In this document: positions 27,437-36,124 of the stretch, piece by piece
How positions within the stretch are numbered: the stretch's first letter is position 1
How the letters are laid out: each line of letters begins with the position of its first letter
NCBI RefSeq assembly: GCF_004137245.1
Contig: NZ_SDWS01000001.1
Coordinates: 744,001 to 808,000 of the forward strand
Origin: Nocardioides glacieisoli
GTDB taxonomy: Bacteria > Actinomycetota > Actinomycetes > Propionibacteriales > Nocardioidaceae
Length of the DNA stretch: 64,000 nt
Direction of reading: 5' to 3'
Position numbers and translations under genes: made by a program
The notes under the pieces: model-generated
What the model was told of the DNA's origin: nothing
Database searches by the model: none
Seen by the model: only the letters and a program-made list of their open reading frames with translations

Positions 27437-28789
27437 TCAGTGGGCGATGAAGACGTTCTTCTCCTCGGTGAACGCGTTCGGCGCGTCGGGGCCGAGCTCG
27501 CGGCCGAGGCCGGACTGCTTGTAGCCGCCGAAGGGCGTCCAGTAGCGCACCGAGGAGTGGCTGTTGACCGACAGGTTGCCGGCCTCGACGCGGCGCGCGA
27601 CCCGCAGCGCACGGCCCACGTCGGAGGTGAAGATCGAGCCGGACAGGCCGTAGTCGGAGTCGTTGGCGAGCGCCACGGCCTCGTCCTCGTCGTCGAAGGC
27701 CATCACGGCCACGACGGGGCCGAAGACCTCCTCGCGCCACACCGCCTCGCTGGTGTCGCGCGACTCGACGACGGTCGGCGGCAACCACCAGCCCGGGCCG
27801 TCGGGGGCGCTGCCGGTGAAGGCGATGCTCGCGTCGTCGAGGTAGGCCTGCACCGCGTCGCGCTGTCCCGACGACACCATCGGGCCCATCTGGCTCTGCT
27901 CGTCGGCGGGGTCGATGACCCTGAACGACCGGACCGCGGTCTCGAGCCGCCCCACGAACTCGTCGTACGCCGATCGCTGCACGAGGATCCGCGACCGCGC
28001 GCAGCAGTCCTGGCCGGCGTTGTCGAAGACGGCGCCGGGCGCGCTGGCGGCCGCCGCGGCGACGTCGGTGTCGGCGAAGACGATGTTGGCGCTCTTGCCG
28101 CCGAGCTCGAGGGTCACCCGCTTCACCTGGTCGGCGCAGCCGGCCATGATCCGCTTGCCCACGCCGGTGGAGCCGGTGAAGCAGACCTTGCGGACCAGTG
28201 GGTGGGTGACGAAGCGCTCGCCGACGACGGACCCCTTGCCGGGGATGATCGTGAGGACGCCCTCGGGCAGCCCGGCCTCGACCGCGAGCTCGCCGATCCG
28301 GATCGCCGTGAGGGGAGTGAGCTCGGCGGGCTTGAGGACGACGGTGTTGCCGGCCGCGAGCGCCGGGGCAAAGCCCCACGCGGCGATCGGCATCGGGAAG
28401 TTCCAGGGGACGATGATCCCCACCACGCCGAGCGGCTCGTGGAACGTCACGTCGGTGCCGCCGGCCACCGGGATCTGCCGTCCGAAGAGCCGCTCGGGTG
28501 CCGCCGAGTAGTAGTTCAGGCAGTCGCGGACGTTGCCGGCCTCCCAGCGGGCGTTGCCGATCGTGTGGCCGGCGTTGAGCACCTCCAGCTGCGCGAGCTC
28601 CTCGAGGTGGTCGTCCACGATCGCCGCGAACGCCCGCAGCAGGCGGGCGCGCTCGCCGGGGGCCACGTCACGCCACGCAGGGAACGCGTCGTGGGCCCGC
28701 GCGATGGCGGCGTCGGCCTCCTCCAGCGTCGCTGAGGCGGGGGAGTGGTCGAGCTCCTCGCCGGTGGTCGGGTTGATCAGGATGCTCAT
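27437..28789 (-). CDS. Aldehyde dehydrogenase, likely gamma-glutamyl-aminoaldehyde dehydrogenase (PuuC-like)
   Basis: A 450-aa NAD(P)-dependent aldehyde dehydrogenase. The catalytic cysteine region reads DNAGQDCCARSR; the general base Glu is in TLELGGKSANIVF; the cofactor site is FTGSTGVGKRI; VPWNFPMP is also present. In the operon it would oxidise the gamma-glutamyl-aminoaldehyde to the acid before the PuuD-like enzyme releases glutamate. The slightly short length (family norm ~480-495) reflects a compact N-terminus. It starts after GAGGAAGGG and lies 12 nt after the glutamine synthetase-like gene. Confidence 0.9.
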   Translation of the reverse strand: MSILINPTTGEELDHSPASATLEEADAAIARAHDAFPAWRDVAPGERARLLRAFAAIVDDHLEELAQLEVLNAGHTIGNARWEAGNVRDCLNYYSAAPERLFGRQIPVAGGTDVTFHEPLGVVGIIVPWNFPMPIAAWGFAPALAAGNTVVLKPAELTPLTAIRIGELAVEAGLPEGVLTIIPGKGSVVGERFVTHPLVRKVCFTGSTGVGKRIMAGCADQVKRVTLELGGKSANIVFADTDVAAAAASAPGAVFDNAGQDCCARSRILVQRSAYDEFVGRLETAVRSFRVIDPADEQSQMGPMVSSGQRDAVQAYLDDASIAFTGSAPDGPGWWLPPTVVESRDTSEAVWREEVFGPVVAVMAFDDEDEAVALANDSDYGLSGSIFTSDVGRALRVARRVEAGNLSVNSHSSVRYWTPFGGYKQSGLGRELGPDAPNAFTEEKNVFIAH

Positions 28790-28801
28790 GCTTGCCCTTC
28801 C

Positions 28802-30169
28802 TCAGAGCCTCTCGAAGCCGCGTCGCAGCTCCCAGTCGGTGACCGTCGAGTTGTACGCCGCCAGCTCGACGTCGGCCATGTTGGCGTAGTGCTCGACGAC
28901 ATCGTCACCCAGGGCGGCGCGCACCAGCGCGGACGTGTGGAACCTCTCGCGCGCCGCTCCCATCGTGCTCGGGACCCGCGGCTTGTCGGAGGCGTACGCG
29001 TTGCCCGTGAGCTCGGGTTCGAGCTCGAGCTCCTCGTCGATGCCGTGCAGGCCACCGGCGATCATCGCGGCCAGCGCGAGGTAGGGGTTGGCGTCGGCGC
29101 CGGGGATCCGGTTCTCCATCCGGGCGCCGGCGCCGCGGCCGACCAGGCGCATCGCGCAGGTGCGGTTGTCCAGGCCCCAGCCGAGCGTGGTCGGGGCGAA
29201 GGAGCCGTCGGCGAACCGCTTGTAGGAGTTGATGTTGGGCGCGAAGAACAGCGTGAAGTCCGCCGCGGTCGCCAGCACGCCGGCGATGAACCTGTCGTAG
29301 AGCGGCGTACGCGCGTCCTTGTCCTCGTCCCAGAAGACCAGCTCGCCGTCCGCGCCTCGGAACGACATGTGGATGTGGCACGAGTTGCCCTCGCGCTGGT
29401 TGGGCTTGGCCATGAAGGTGACCGACTTGCCGTGCTGGGCGGCGATCTCCTTGGCGGCGTTCTTGTAGACGGCGTGGTTGTCGGCGGTGGTGAGGGCGTC
29501 GCTGAAGAGGAAGCCGATCTCGTGCTGGCCGAAGTTGCACTCGCCCTTGGCGCCCTCGACGTCGAGCCCCGCGGCGTACATGTGGTTGCGGATGTCGCGC
29601 AGCAGTGGCTCGACGCGGGTCGTGCCGAGGATCGAGTAGTCGATGTTGTACTGGTTGGCAGGCGTGAGGCCCGTGTAGCCCTTCAGCGCCGCCTCCTCGT
29701 AGGTGTCGTCGTAGATCACCAGCTCGAGCTCGGTGCCGGCGAGGGCGACCATCCCGCGCTCCTCGAGCCGCTCGAGCTGGGCCTTGAGGATTGCGCGCGG
29801 GCTGGCGGTCACGGGGCGGTGGTCGGCCCACTCGAGGTCGCACTGGACCATCGCGGTCGCGGGCAGCCACGGCAGCAGCCGGATGGTGCGCTCGTCCATC
29901 ACGAACTCCATGTCGCCGTAGCCCTGCTCCCACGACGTCATGGCGTAGCCGTCGACGGTGTTCATGTCGACGTCGACGGCGAGGAGGTAGTTGCAGCCCT
30001 CGGTGCCGTGGCCGACCACGTGGTCGAGGAAGTAGCGCCCGTGGAGCCGCTTGCCCTGGAGGCGCCCCTGCATGTCGGTGAAGGCGAGCACGACGGTGTC
30101 GACGTCGCCCGTCTCGATGCGTTGGCGCAGCCCCTCCATGGTCAGGTGCCGGTCATTGCGTGTGGTCAC
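28802..30169 (-). CDS. Glutamine synthetase-like gamma-glutamyl-amine synthetase (GlnA3/GlnA4-type)
   Basis: A 455-aa member of the glutamine synthetase family. FTDMQGRLQGKRL marks the divergent, non-nitrogen-assimilating branch. ELELVIYDDTYE and NQREGNSCHIHMS give the metal and glutamate sites, and NRTCAMRLVGRG the ATP site. Streptomyces GlnA3 and GlnA4 join glutamate to polyamines and ethanolamine respectively, starting their breakdown, and the neighbouring aldehyde dehydrogenase and hydrolase fit that route. Which amine is used cannot be read here. The GTG start has AGGGAG upstream; an in-frame ATG lies ten codons later. Confidence 0.9.
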   Translation of the reverse strand: MTTRNDRHLTMEGLRQRIETGDVDTVVLAFTDMQGRLQGKRLHGRYFLDHVVGHGTEGCNYLLAVDVDMNTVDGYAMTSWEQGYGDMEFVMDERTIRLLPWLPATAMVQCDLEWADHRPVTASPRAILKAQLERLEERGMVALAGTELELVIYDDTYEEAALKGYTGLTPANQYNIDYSILGTTRVEPLLRDIRNHMYAAGLDVEGAKGECNFGQHEIGFLFSDALTTADNHAVYKNAAKEIAAQHGKSVTFMAKPNQREGNSCHIHMSFRGADGELVFWDEDKDARTPLYDRFIAGVLATAADFTLFFAPNINSYKRFADGSFAPTTLGWGLDNRTCAMRLVGRGAGARMENRIPGADANPYLALAAMIAGGLHGIDEELELEPELTGNAYASDKPRVPSTMGAARERFHTSALVRAALGDDVVEHYANMADVELAAYNSTVTDWELRRGFERL

Positions 30170-30203
30170 GAGATCTCCCTGTCGGCGGTGCGGTGTGTGG
30201 ACT

Positions 30204-30236
30204 TCATCCCAGCCTCATCCCAGCCTCATCCCAGCA
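30204..30236. repeat. 11-bp direct repeat at the end of the GntR gene
   Basis: CATCCCAGCCT occurs two and a half times in tandem here. On the minus strand each unit contains GATGA, and because the period is 11 (not a multiple of three) the repeated TGA falls in all three frames. The first of these TGAs ends the GntR-family gene. The array lies between that gene's stop and the glutamine synthetase-like gene. Confidence 0.7.
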
Positions 30237-30960
30237 AGCCTCGGAGGAGTGCGGCGGTGTCGTCGCAGTGGTCCTCCATCACCTTGCGGGCGCGGTCGGC
30301 GTGACCGTCGACGATGGCTCGGCAGATCTGTCGGTGCTGGCGGTGCGAGTGGCCGATGTTGGGCTCGAGCGAGGGGATGGCACCGAGCATCGAGTCGAGG
30401 GTCGACTGGACCGATGTCACCGCCTGCTGGAGCAGCGCCGACCCGCTCAGCGAGGCGATGGTGAGGTGCAGCCGGGAGTCGGCCTGCCGGTGGGCACGCT
30501 TCCCGGTGGCGTCGTGGACGGCCGCTTCCGACGCGGTGAGGCGCTCGCGGTCTGGACCGGTGAGGTCGTGGCTGGCCGCCATGTGGGCGGCTCCCGGTTC
30601 GACCACGCGCCGGAACTCGAGCGCGTCGAGCCACTCCGACTTCGTCGCGGACGAGATCTTGGTGAGACCGCCGGGGAGGCGGCCCCGCGCCTGGGACGTC
30701 ACGGTCGACCCGCCGCCGCGACCGCGGCGGGTCTCGACCAGCCCGGCCTGGCGCAGCGCGGCGATCGCCTCGCGCAGCGTGGCCCGGCTGACCGCCAGCC
30801 GCTCGGCCAGCTCGCGCTCGGGCGGCAGCAGGGTCCCGACGGGGTAGACCCCCAGCCGGATCGCGGTCGCGAGCTGCTCGACGCACCCCTCGAACGCATG
30901 ATGGCCACGCACGGGCCGGAGCACCGCAGCGGTGAGGTGCTCGTGCGGCTGGGCAGTCAT
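30226..30960 (-). CDS. FadR-type GntR regulator of the amine locus
   Basis: A 244-aa transcription factor. The N-terminal winged helix has YPVGTLLPPERELAERLAVSRATLREAIAALRQAG, written here in two pieces: YPVGTLLPPERELAERL and AVSRATLREAIAALRQAG. The C-terminal FCD effector domain (about 100-240) has EFRRVVEPGAAHMAA and DSRLHLTIASLSGS with the metal/ligand His. ATG 30960 lies 7 nt after GAGACT, itself 18 nt after TTGACG, so a leaderless start; the upstream ATG at 30990 is within the promoter. It is divergent from the permease and 56 nt ahead of the glutamine synthetase-like gene, so it probably controls both and may be the operon's first gene. Confidence 0.88.
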   Translation of the reverse strand: MTAQPHEHLTAAVLRPVRGHHAFEGCVEQLATAIRLGVYPVGTLLPPERELAERLAVSRATLREAIAALRQAGLVETRRGRGGGSTVTSQARGRLPGGLTKISSATKSEWLDALEFRRVVEPGAAHMAASHDLTGPDRERLTASEAAVHDATGKRAHRQADSRLHLTIASLSGSALLQQAVTSVQSTLDSMLGAIPSLEPNIGHSHRQHRQICRAIVDGHADRARKVMEDHCDDTAALLRGLLG

Positions 30961-30967
30961 GCGCGCC

Positions 30968-31071
30968 AGTCTCGGCGTGACGACCTGCACACGTCAATGG
31001 TCGGAGTTCATACCAATTTCTCGGAGTTCTGGTCCGGGGTATTCACAAGCGGGCAAGCGCGGGTCTAGGTT
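30968..31071. promoter_or_regulatory. Divergent amine-locus promoters with phased direct repeats
   Basis: The regulator promoter reads TTGACG (30997-30992) and GAGACT (30973-30968) on the minus strand, spacer 18. The permease promoter reads TTCACA (31042-31047) and TAGGTT (31066-31071), spacer 18. Between the two -35 boxes TCGGAGTTC occurs at 31001-31009 and 31021-31029, exactly 20 bp apart (about two helical turns), with TGGT/ACCA arms around the first copy. These are good operator candidates for the GntR protein. Confidence 0.6.
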
Positions 31072-31106
31072 GCCGACGACCCACTTGACGCCCGAGAGGT
31101 GTGCAC

Positions 31107-32690
31107 ATGTCTGCTGAGTCCGCTTCCGAGACACCTGCCCAGCGCAGCCTGACCGAGGACGAGGAGCACCTCGCCAGGCTCGGCTACAAGCAGGAGCTCT
31201 CCCGCTCCTGGTCCGGCTTCTCGAACTTCGCGATCTCGTTCTCCATCATCTCGATCCTCGCCGGCTGCCTGACCACCTACGGGGCAGGCATCGCGAACGG
31301 CGGCCCAGTCTCGATCTCGTGGTCGTGGCCGATCATCTCGATCTTCATCCTGATCATCGGCTTCACGATGTCCGAGCTGGTTTCGGCGATGCCGACCTCG
31401 GGCGGCATCTACTACTGGGCGTCCAAGCTCGGCGGTCCCGCGGCCGGGTTCTTCACCGGCTGGCTCAACCTCATCGGCCTCATCGCAGTCACGGCGTCGG
31501 TGGCCTACGGGTGCGCGACCTTCTTCCACCTGACGTTCCTGGCGTGGGGCTGGCAGGACGAGTTCTCGCTCAACGTCGTGTTCGTGTTCTTCCTGGTGAT
31601 CCTGACCTTCATCACTGTCGTGAACATCTTCTCGAGCCACCTGCTCGCCGTGATCAACAACATCTCGGTGTGGTGGCACGTCGCCGGCGCCGCGTTCCTG
31701 GTGGGCGTGCTGATCATCGTCCCGGACCAGCACCTCAGCGTCTCCCAGGTCTTCACCGACAAGTTCAACGGCTCCGGGTGGGCCGACGGGTCGACGAGCA
31801 GCCTCGTCTACTTCTTCGCGATCATCCCGTTCGGCTTCATCCTCACGCAGTACACGATCACCGGGTTCGACGCCTCGGTGCACCTCTCCGAGGAGACCCA
31901 GGGCGCCGCGAAGACGGCAGCCAGGGCCATCTGGCAGTCGATCTTCTACTCGGCCGTCGGTGGCTACATCCTGCTGCTCGCGGTGACCTTCGCGATCCCG
32001 CAGGTCGACGGTGTGCCGGACTACGCGAGCATCCCGGCGGGTGGTGTGGCCTACATCTTCGACACGGCCCTCGGGTCGACGTGGGGTGGCCTGCTGCTCT
32101 TCGTCTCCTCGTGCGCCCAGCTGTTCTGCGCGACGGCCTGCCTGACGTCGACGTCGCGGATGATGTTCGCCTTCAGCCGCGACCGGGCCGTCCCCGGCTC
32201 GCGCTACTGGTCGAAGGTCAACGCCAGTCGCACGCCGGCCAACGCGGTGATCTTCGCGGCCGTCCTCGGCGCGATCATCACGCTCCCCGCCCTGAAGTCG
32301 GTCAACGGCATCCCGACCGCGTTCTACGCGGTCACCTCGGTCTCGGTGATCGGCCTCTACGTCTCGTTCGCGATCCCGATCTACCTGCGCTGGCGGGCCG
32401 GCGACTCGTTCGAGGTCGGCAGCTGGAACAACGGCAGCAAGTACAAGTGGATGAACCTCGTCGCCGTGATCGAGATCGTCGTCGTCAGCTTCATGCTGAT
32501 GATGCCCACGTCGCCGTTCGGTGCGCCGTGGCGTGACGAGTTCGACTGGGCGGCGGTCAACTACGCGCCGATCATGGTGCTCGCCGTCCTGCTCCTCCTC
32601 GCGCTGTGGTGGACGACCTCGGCGAAGAAGTGGTTCACCGGACCGGTCAAGACGATCGACGAGGACGTCGTCCGGGCCTTCGAGAACTGA
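31107..32690 (+). CDS. APC superfamily amino acid/amine permease
   Basis: A 527-aa transporter with 12 predicted membrane helices. The N-terminal block LGYKQELSRSWSGFSNFAISFSI and the following MPTSGGIYYWASKLGGPAAGFFTGW are typical of the amino acid/choline/GABA transporter branch (BAT1/UgaP-like). Placed divergently from the GntR regulator, it is the likely uptake system for the amine consumed by the leftward operon. The ATG at 31107 is preceded by AGAGGTG at good spacing; the GTG two codons earlier is less well placed. A hairpin terminator follows. Confidence 0.9.
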   Translation: MSAESASETPAQRSLTEDEEHLARLGYKQELSRSWSGFSNFAISFSIISILAGCLTTYGAGIANGGPVSISWSWPIISIFILIIGFTMSELVSAMPTSGGIYYWASKLGGPAAGFFTGWLNLIGLIAVTASVAYGCATFFHLTFLAWGWQDEFSLNVVFVFFLVILTFITVVNIFSSHLLAVINNISVWWHVAGAAFLVGVLIIVPDQHLSVSQVFTDKFNGSGWADGSTSSLVYFFAIIPFGFILTQYTITGFDASVHLSEETQGAAKTAARAIWQSIFYSAVGGYILLLAVTFAIPQVDGVPDYASIPAGGVAYIFDTALGSTWGGLLLFVSSCAQLFCATACLTSTSRMMFAFSRDRAVPGSRYWSKVNASRTPANAVIFAAVLGAIITLPALKSVNGIPTAFYAVTSVSVIGLYVSFAIPIYLRWRAGDSFEVGSWNNGSKYKWMNLVAVIEIVVVSFMLMMPTSPFGAPWRDEFDWAAVNYAPIMVLAVLLLLALWWTTSAKKWFTGPVKTIDEDVVRAFEN

Positions 32691-32710
32691 TCCACGAAAC
32701 CCCCAAGCGG

Positions 32711-32739
32711 AGGACCCCTGGTCGACGACCGGGGGTCCT
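32711..32739 (+). terminator. Terminator after the APC permease
   Basis: A 13-bp stem (AGGACCCCTGGTC with its complement, one T-G wobble) with a 3-nt loop starts 21 nt after the permease stop and is followed by TTCGTCT. It lies between the permease and the convergent membrane-protein gene. Confidence 0.65.
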
Positions 32740-32751
32740 TCGTCTCCCGGA

Positions 32752-33417
32752 TCAGCGCCGTCGCAGCATCACGACGGCGAATGCCAGCGCCATCAGCAGC
32801 GAGGCGACCGCGGGCATGACGTGGATGCCGAGCGCGAGGCCGCCCATCCGCACGACCGGGCTCAGGACGAGCGCGATGCCGGCCCACGCCGGGTAGTGGT
32901 CGCGCTGGCGCAGCATCGCGATGCCCAGGACGAGGGGACCGAGGAGCCCGCCGATCCCGAAGACGACGTAGATCGCGAGCTGGACCAGGCTGCCGTGGTT
33001 GTCCATCGCGTCGACGTACGTGCCGGGGTCCCCGCCGGCCTCGACGACGGCCAGCGCGACCTGTCCCTCGATGACCAGCACCATGAAGCCGACGTAGCCG
33101 GACGCGGCCAGCCACCCGCCGATGCCGGCTAGGACGGGGGTGCGCTCGCGCAGCACCTGGGTGACGGCCCAGATGCCGGGCACGAGCAGGAGCGCGGCCA
33201 GGAACCCGAGCCCGTCGGCGACCAGCATCACGGTGCGGTTCGCAGCGATCATCTCGAGCATGTCGTCAGTGGTCTCGTACGTCTGCTGGCTCAGCACCCA
33301 GTTGGTGAGGGCGTTGCAGGCAGCGAGCGCCAGGGCACCCCCGATGGCAGCCGATGCGCCGAAGGGCACCGTGTCGCGAGCGGCGACCGGTGCCGGGGCG
33401 AGTGTCTCTGTGGTCAT
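32752..33417 (-). CDS. Six-helix membrane protein, DUF4386-like
   Basis: A 221-aa hydrophobic protein with about six membrane segments (IGGALALAACNALTNWVL, LGFLAALLLVPGIW, LAIYVVFGIGGLLGPLVLG and others) and no recognisable catalytic motif. The layout fits the DUF4386-type family, of unknown function. ATG 33417 (MTTETLAP) is supported by GGAGGA 7 nt upstream; an earlier in-frame start at 33483 would skip it. It is divergent from the NarL-type sensor kinase, so the pair may be co-regulated, for instance with the membrane protein as a target. Confidence 0.75.
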   Translation of the reverse strand: MTTETLAPAPVAARDTVPFGASAAIGGALALAACNALTNWVLSQQTYETTDDMLEMIAANRTVMLVADGLGFLAALLLVPGIWAVTQVLRERTPVLAGIGGWLAASGYVGFMVLVIEGQVALAVVEAGGDPGTYVDAMDNHGSLVQLAIYVVFGIGGLLGPLVLGIAMLRQRDHYPAWAGIALVLSPVVRMGGLALGIHVMPAVASLLMALAFAVVMLRRR

Positions 33418-33534
33418 GGTGGATTCCTCCGGAGTCGATCGGCGGGTTGCCTCGACGCTAGGAGCGCGGATGCCGCCACACATCGGCGTTCTCGCCTATT
33501 CCCCGAGCGGCTCGCGGGCGGGAGCATGGTCGGC

Positions 33535-35445
33535 ATGAGCGCCGCCACGACCGCTGCGACACCCTGGCGGGTGACGTACGCAGTCACCGCGGCCGCGGGT
33601 GTCGTGGCACTCGCGGCGGTGCAGCACCTGCCGTGGCTCGAGACCGAGTTCCGGGTGGGCCCGGGTGTGCGCTGGACGATGGTCGTGGCCGGGCTGCTCG
33701 TTCTCGTCGCGGCCGCGCGTGCAGGCACCTCGGGGGGCGTGGCGGCCGCGCTGCTCGTCCTCGGTGGCAGCGTGCTCGCCTACCCGACCCTCCTGACGCT
33801 GGCGGCTGCCGACGTCGGCGGCCCCGTCGTCGCCACGCTCGGCGCTGCCGGTCACGTCGTGCCGCTGACGATGGTGCAGCTGGTGCCGGTGCTGGTCAGC
33901 GGGCGGGTGACGGGCAGGTCGCGACGCGGCTGGGCCACCACGATCCTCGCCGTGGCGGCGGTCGGTGCGCTCGTCACGGGTCTCGGGCTGGCGCTCGGCG
34001 ATCGTGGTCTGCCGTTGGCCGCGGTGGGCACCATCCTGTGGTTCGTCTCGTTCGCGTTCCCGCCGATCGCGTGCTGGACGGCCGTGCGCCGGACCATCGG
34101 CCAGGCCCGTCGTCGCGGCATCGTGGCCGGGCTCGCCGCGCTCGTGCCGGTGCTGGTCATCGTGTGGTGCGTGACGCTCGGTGGCCTCGGCTCGGCCCTC
34201 GGCCTGGCGGACGATCCCACGACGCAGGCGCTGTTCCTCGGCTTCTCCGGGGCAACGGCCGGGTGCGCCCTGCTCGCGGTCGCCGCGCTCGGCGACGGGA
34301 GCTCGTCCGTGCTTCGCCGGTCCGCGGTCGTGCTGCTGCTGCGGGCGATGGTGGTCGGTGTGGTCGTGCTCGTCGCCTCAGGTGTGGCCCTGGCCAGTGC
34401 CACGCTGCTGCCGACCCGCGAAGCCGCCGTCCTCGTCGCGGTGGGCCTCACGGTCCTGCTGGGCTGGGGCGCCACGCGCCTGCTCGGATGGGCAGCCATG
34501 GTGGTCGACCCGGCGGTCGAGCTCCGGCTCGAGCTCGAGCGGGCCGCCGAGCTGGTGGATGGGCGGCACCGGCAGGTCGCCGAGAGCGTGGTGCGCAGGC
34601 TCGCGGAGGACGGTGCGCTCGAGCTGGCGTACGCCGTCGACCGCCACACGTGGGTCGGCTCCTCGGGCAGGGTGGCGAGCCCGTCGGACCCGGTGGTGCT
34701 GGGCAGTGAGGAGGGCCGCGGCGTCGTCGTGCTCCTCACCGACGACCCCGTGGCGCGCAGGCACGCCCGGGCGTGGGGGGACTGCAGCACCGTCTTCCAG
34801 CCGGCCCTGATGGAGGCCCGCGAGGCGTGGCAGGCCGGACGCGCCGCTCTCGCGGCTGACGACGAACGCAGCCGCCTCCAGCAGGACCTCCACGACGGGC
34901 TGCAAGGACGCCTGATCGGGCTCGCCCTCAACCTGCAGCTGAGCCAGTCCGGCACCGAGGACCCGGTGGCCCGGCTGGCCATCGAGGAGACGGTGACCGG
35001 GCTCCGCAGCGCCGTGCAGGACGTCCGGGCGATGGCGGACGGCCGACTGCCGCAGATCCTCGTCGACGACGGGCTCGAGGCCGCCGTGCGCGCCCTGCTC
35101 CAGCCCGTGCGAGCCCGCATCGGCATTCTCGAGCTCGCTGCCGACCCGTCCGGCCGCCGCCCGCTGCCCACGGTCGAGGCCTGTGCCTACTACGTCGTCG
35201 GTGAGGCGGTCGGCAATGCGATCAAGCACGCGGCGTGCGACCGGATCGACGTCAGCCTCGGGATGCGCGACGGCTCGGTGGTGGTGCGGGTGCGCGACGA
35301 CGGCGACGGGGGCGCGGACGCGCGCCTCGGCTCCGGCCTCCGCGGGCTCGCCGAGCGCGTGGAGGCCCACGGCGGGCTGCTCGTCGTGTCGAACGGCGAG
35401 GACAGCGGCACGCTCGTCGAGGCGGTGCTCCCGTGCGGCTGGTGA
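33535..35445 (+). CDS. Membrane sensor histidine kinase, NarL/LuxR-partner type (HisKA_3)
   Basis: A 636-aa sensor kinase. Residues 1-~320 contain about nine hydrophobic segments. A linker follows, then the dimerisation helix with the phospho-acceptor His in QQDLHDGLQGRLIGLALNL, and a HATPase domain with EAVGNAIKHA (N box) and GSGLRGLAERVEAHGG (G box). The sensor part resembles no domain I can name. The ATG at 33535 lies 7 nt after GAGCAT; ATG 33526 is three codons earlier. Its partner response-regulator gene overlaps the last 13 nt but is frameshifted. Confidence 0.87.
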   Translation: MSAATTAATPWRVTYAVTAAAGVVALAAVQHLPWLETEFRVGPGVRWTMVVAGLLVLVAAARAGTSGGVAAALLVLGGSVLAYPTLLTLAAADVGGPVVATLGAAGHVVPLTMVQLVPVLVSGRVTGRSRRGWATTILAVAAVGALVTGLGLALGDRGLPLAAVGTILWFVSFAFPPIACWTAVRRTIGQARRRGIVAGLAALVPVLVIVWCVTLGGLGSALGLADDPTTQALFLGFSGATAGCALLAVAALGDGSSSVLRRSAVVLLLRAMVVGVVVLVASGVALASATLLPTREAAVLVAVGLTVLLGWGATRLLGWAAMVVDPAVELRLELERAAELVDGRHRQVAESVVRRLAEDGALELAYAVDRHTWVGSSGRVASPSDPVVLGSEEGRGVVVLLTDDPVARRHARAWGDCSTVFQPALMEAREAWQAGRAALAADDERSRLQQDLHDGLQGRLIGLALNLQLSQSGTEDPVARLAIEETVTGLRSAVQDVRAMADGRLPQILVDDGLEAAVRALLQPVRARIGILELAADPSGRRPLPTVEACAYYVVGEAVGNAIKHAACDRIDVSLGMRDGSVVVRVRDDGDGGADARLGSGLRGLAERVEAHGGLLVVSNGEDSGTLVEAVLPCGW

Positions 35446-36073
35446 TCGCCGAGGACCAGGTGCTGCTGCGCGACGGTCTGGCGCGACTGCTGCGATCCGC
35501 CGGGCACGACGTGGTGGCCGAGGTGGGCGATGGCCGCAGCCTGGTCTCCGAGACGGCTCGCCTGCGCCCCGACCTCGTGGTCGCCGACATCCGGATGCCA
35601 CCGACCTATGCCGACGAGGGCAGCCGCGCGGTCGTGCTCCTGCGCGAGAGGTACCCGGAGCTGGCGGTGATGCTCCTGTCGCAGGCCGTCGACCCGTTGG
35701 TCGTCGCACGCGCCACCCGCGGCCGCTCCGCCGGCTTCGGCTACCTGCTCAAGGACCGGGTGCTCGACCCCGACACGTTCCTGCGCCAGATCGAGGAGGT
35801 CGCCAGCGGCGCGACCGTCATCGATCCCGGAGTGCTGCCCGACGCGTTGCGCGGATCGGGCCGGCTGAAGTGCCTCACCCATCGCGAGATCGAGGTGCTG
35901 GGCCGGTCGCGTCCGGCCGCAGCAACCCCGGCATCGCGGCCGACCTCGTGATCAGCCGCCGCACGGTCGACGCACACCTGCGCTCGATCTTCGCCAAGCT
36001 CGGCCTCGAGTCGGACCCGGACGGCAACCAGCGCGTGCTTGCGGTGCTCAACTGGATCGGCGGACCAGGTTGA
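35433..36073 (+). pseudogene. NarL/FixJ-type response regulator, frameshifted in the HTH
   Basis: The receiver domain is intact: phospho-acceptor Asp in LVVADIRMPPTYADEG, and LLKDRV with the conserved Lys. The LuxR helix-turn-helix starts in this frame (CLTHREIEVLG) and then breaks near 35902. One base further on, the sequence VASGRSNPGIAADLVISRRTVDAHLRSIF is instead readable in another frame (VASGRSNPGIAADL, then VISRRTVDAHLRSIFAKLGL) to a TGA at 36071. One missing base, probably a T giving GLVASG, would restore it. The GTG start overlaps the kinase stop by 13 nt. It may be a real inactivation or a sequencing error in a GC-run. Confidence 0.8.
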
Positions 36074-36095
36074 CCCTCCGGGCCGAAATGAAGAA

Positions 36096-36119
36096 AAGGC
36101 TCCGTGGAGCCGGAGCCTT
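36096..36119 (-). terminator. Terminator of tRNA-Leu
   Basis: A perfect 9-bp stem AAGGCTCCG/CGGAGCCTT with a 6-nt loop lies just downstream of the tRNA on the minus strand and runs into TTCTTCATTTC. It can also end the response-regulator transcript on the other strand. Confidence 0.7.
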
Positions 36120-36124
36120 CTCAG

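Noticed and set aside
30204-30236. CRISPR-like array
   Set aside because: The repeat unit is 11 bp without spacers, and no cas genes are present.
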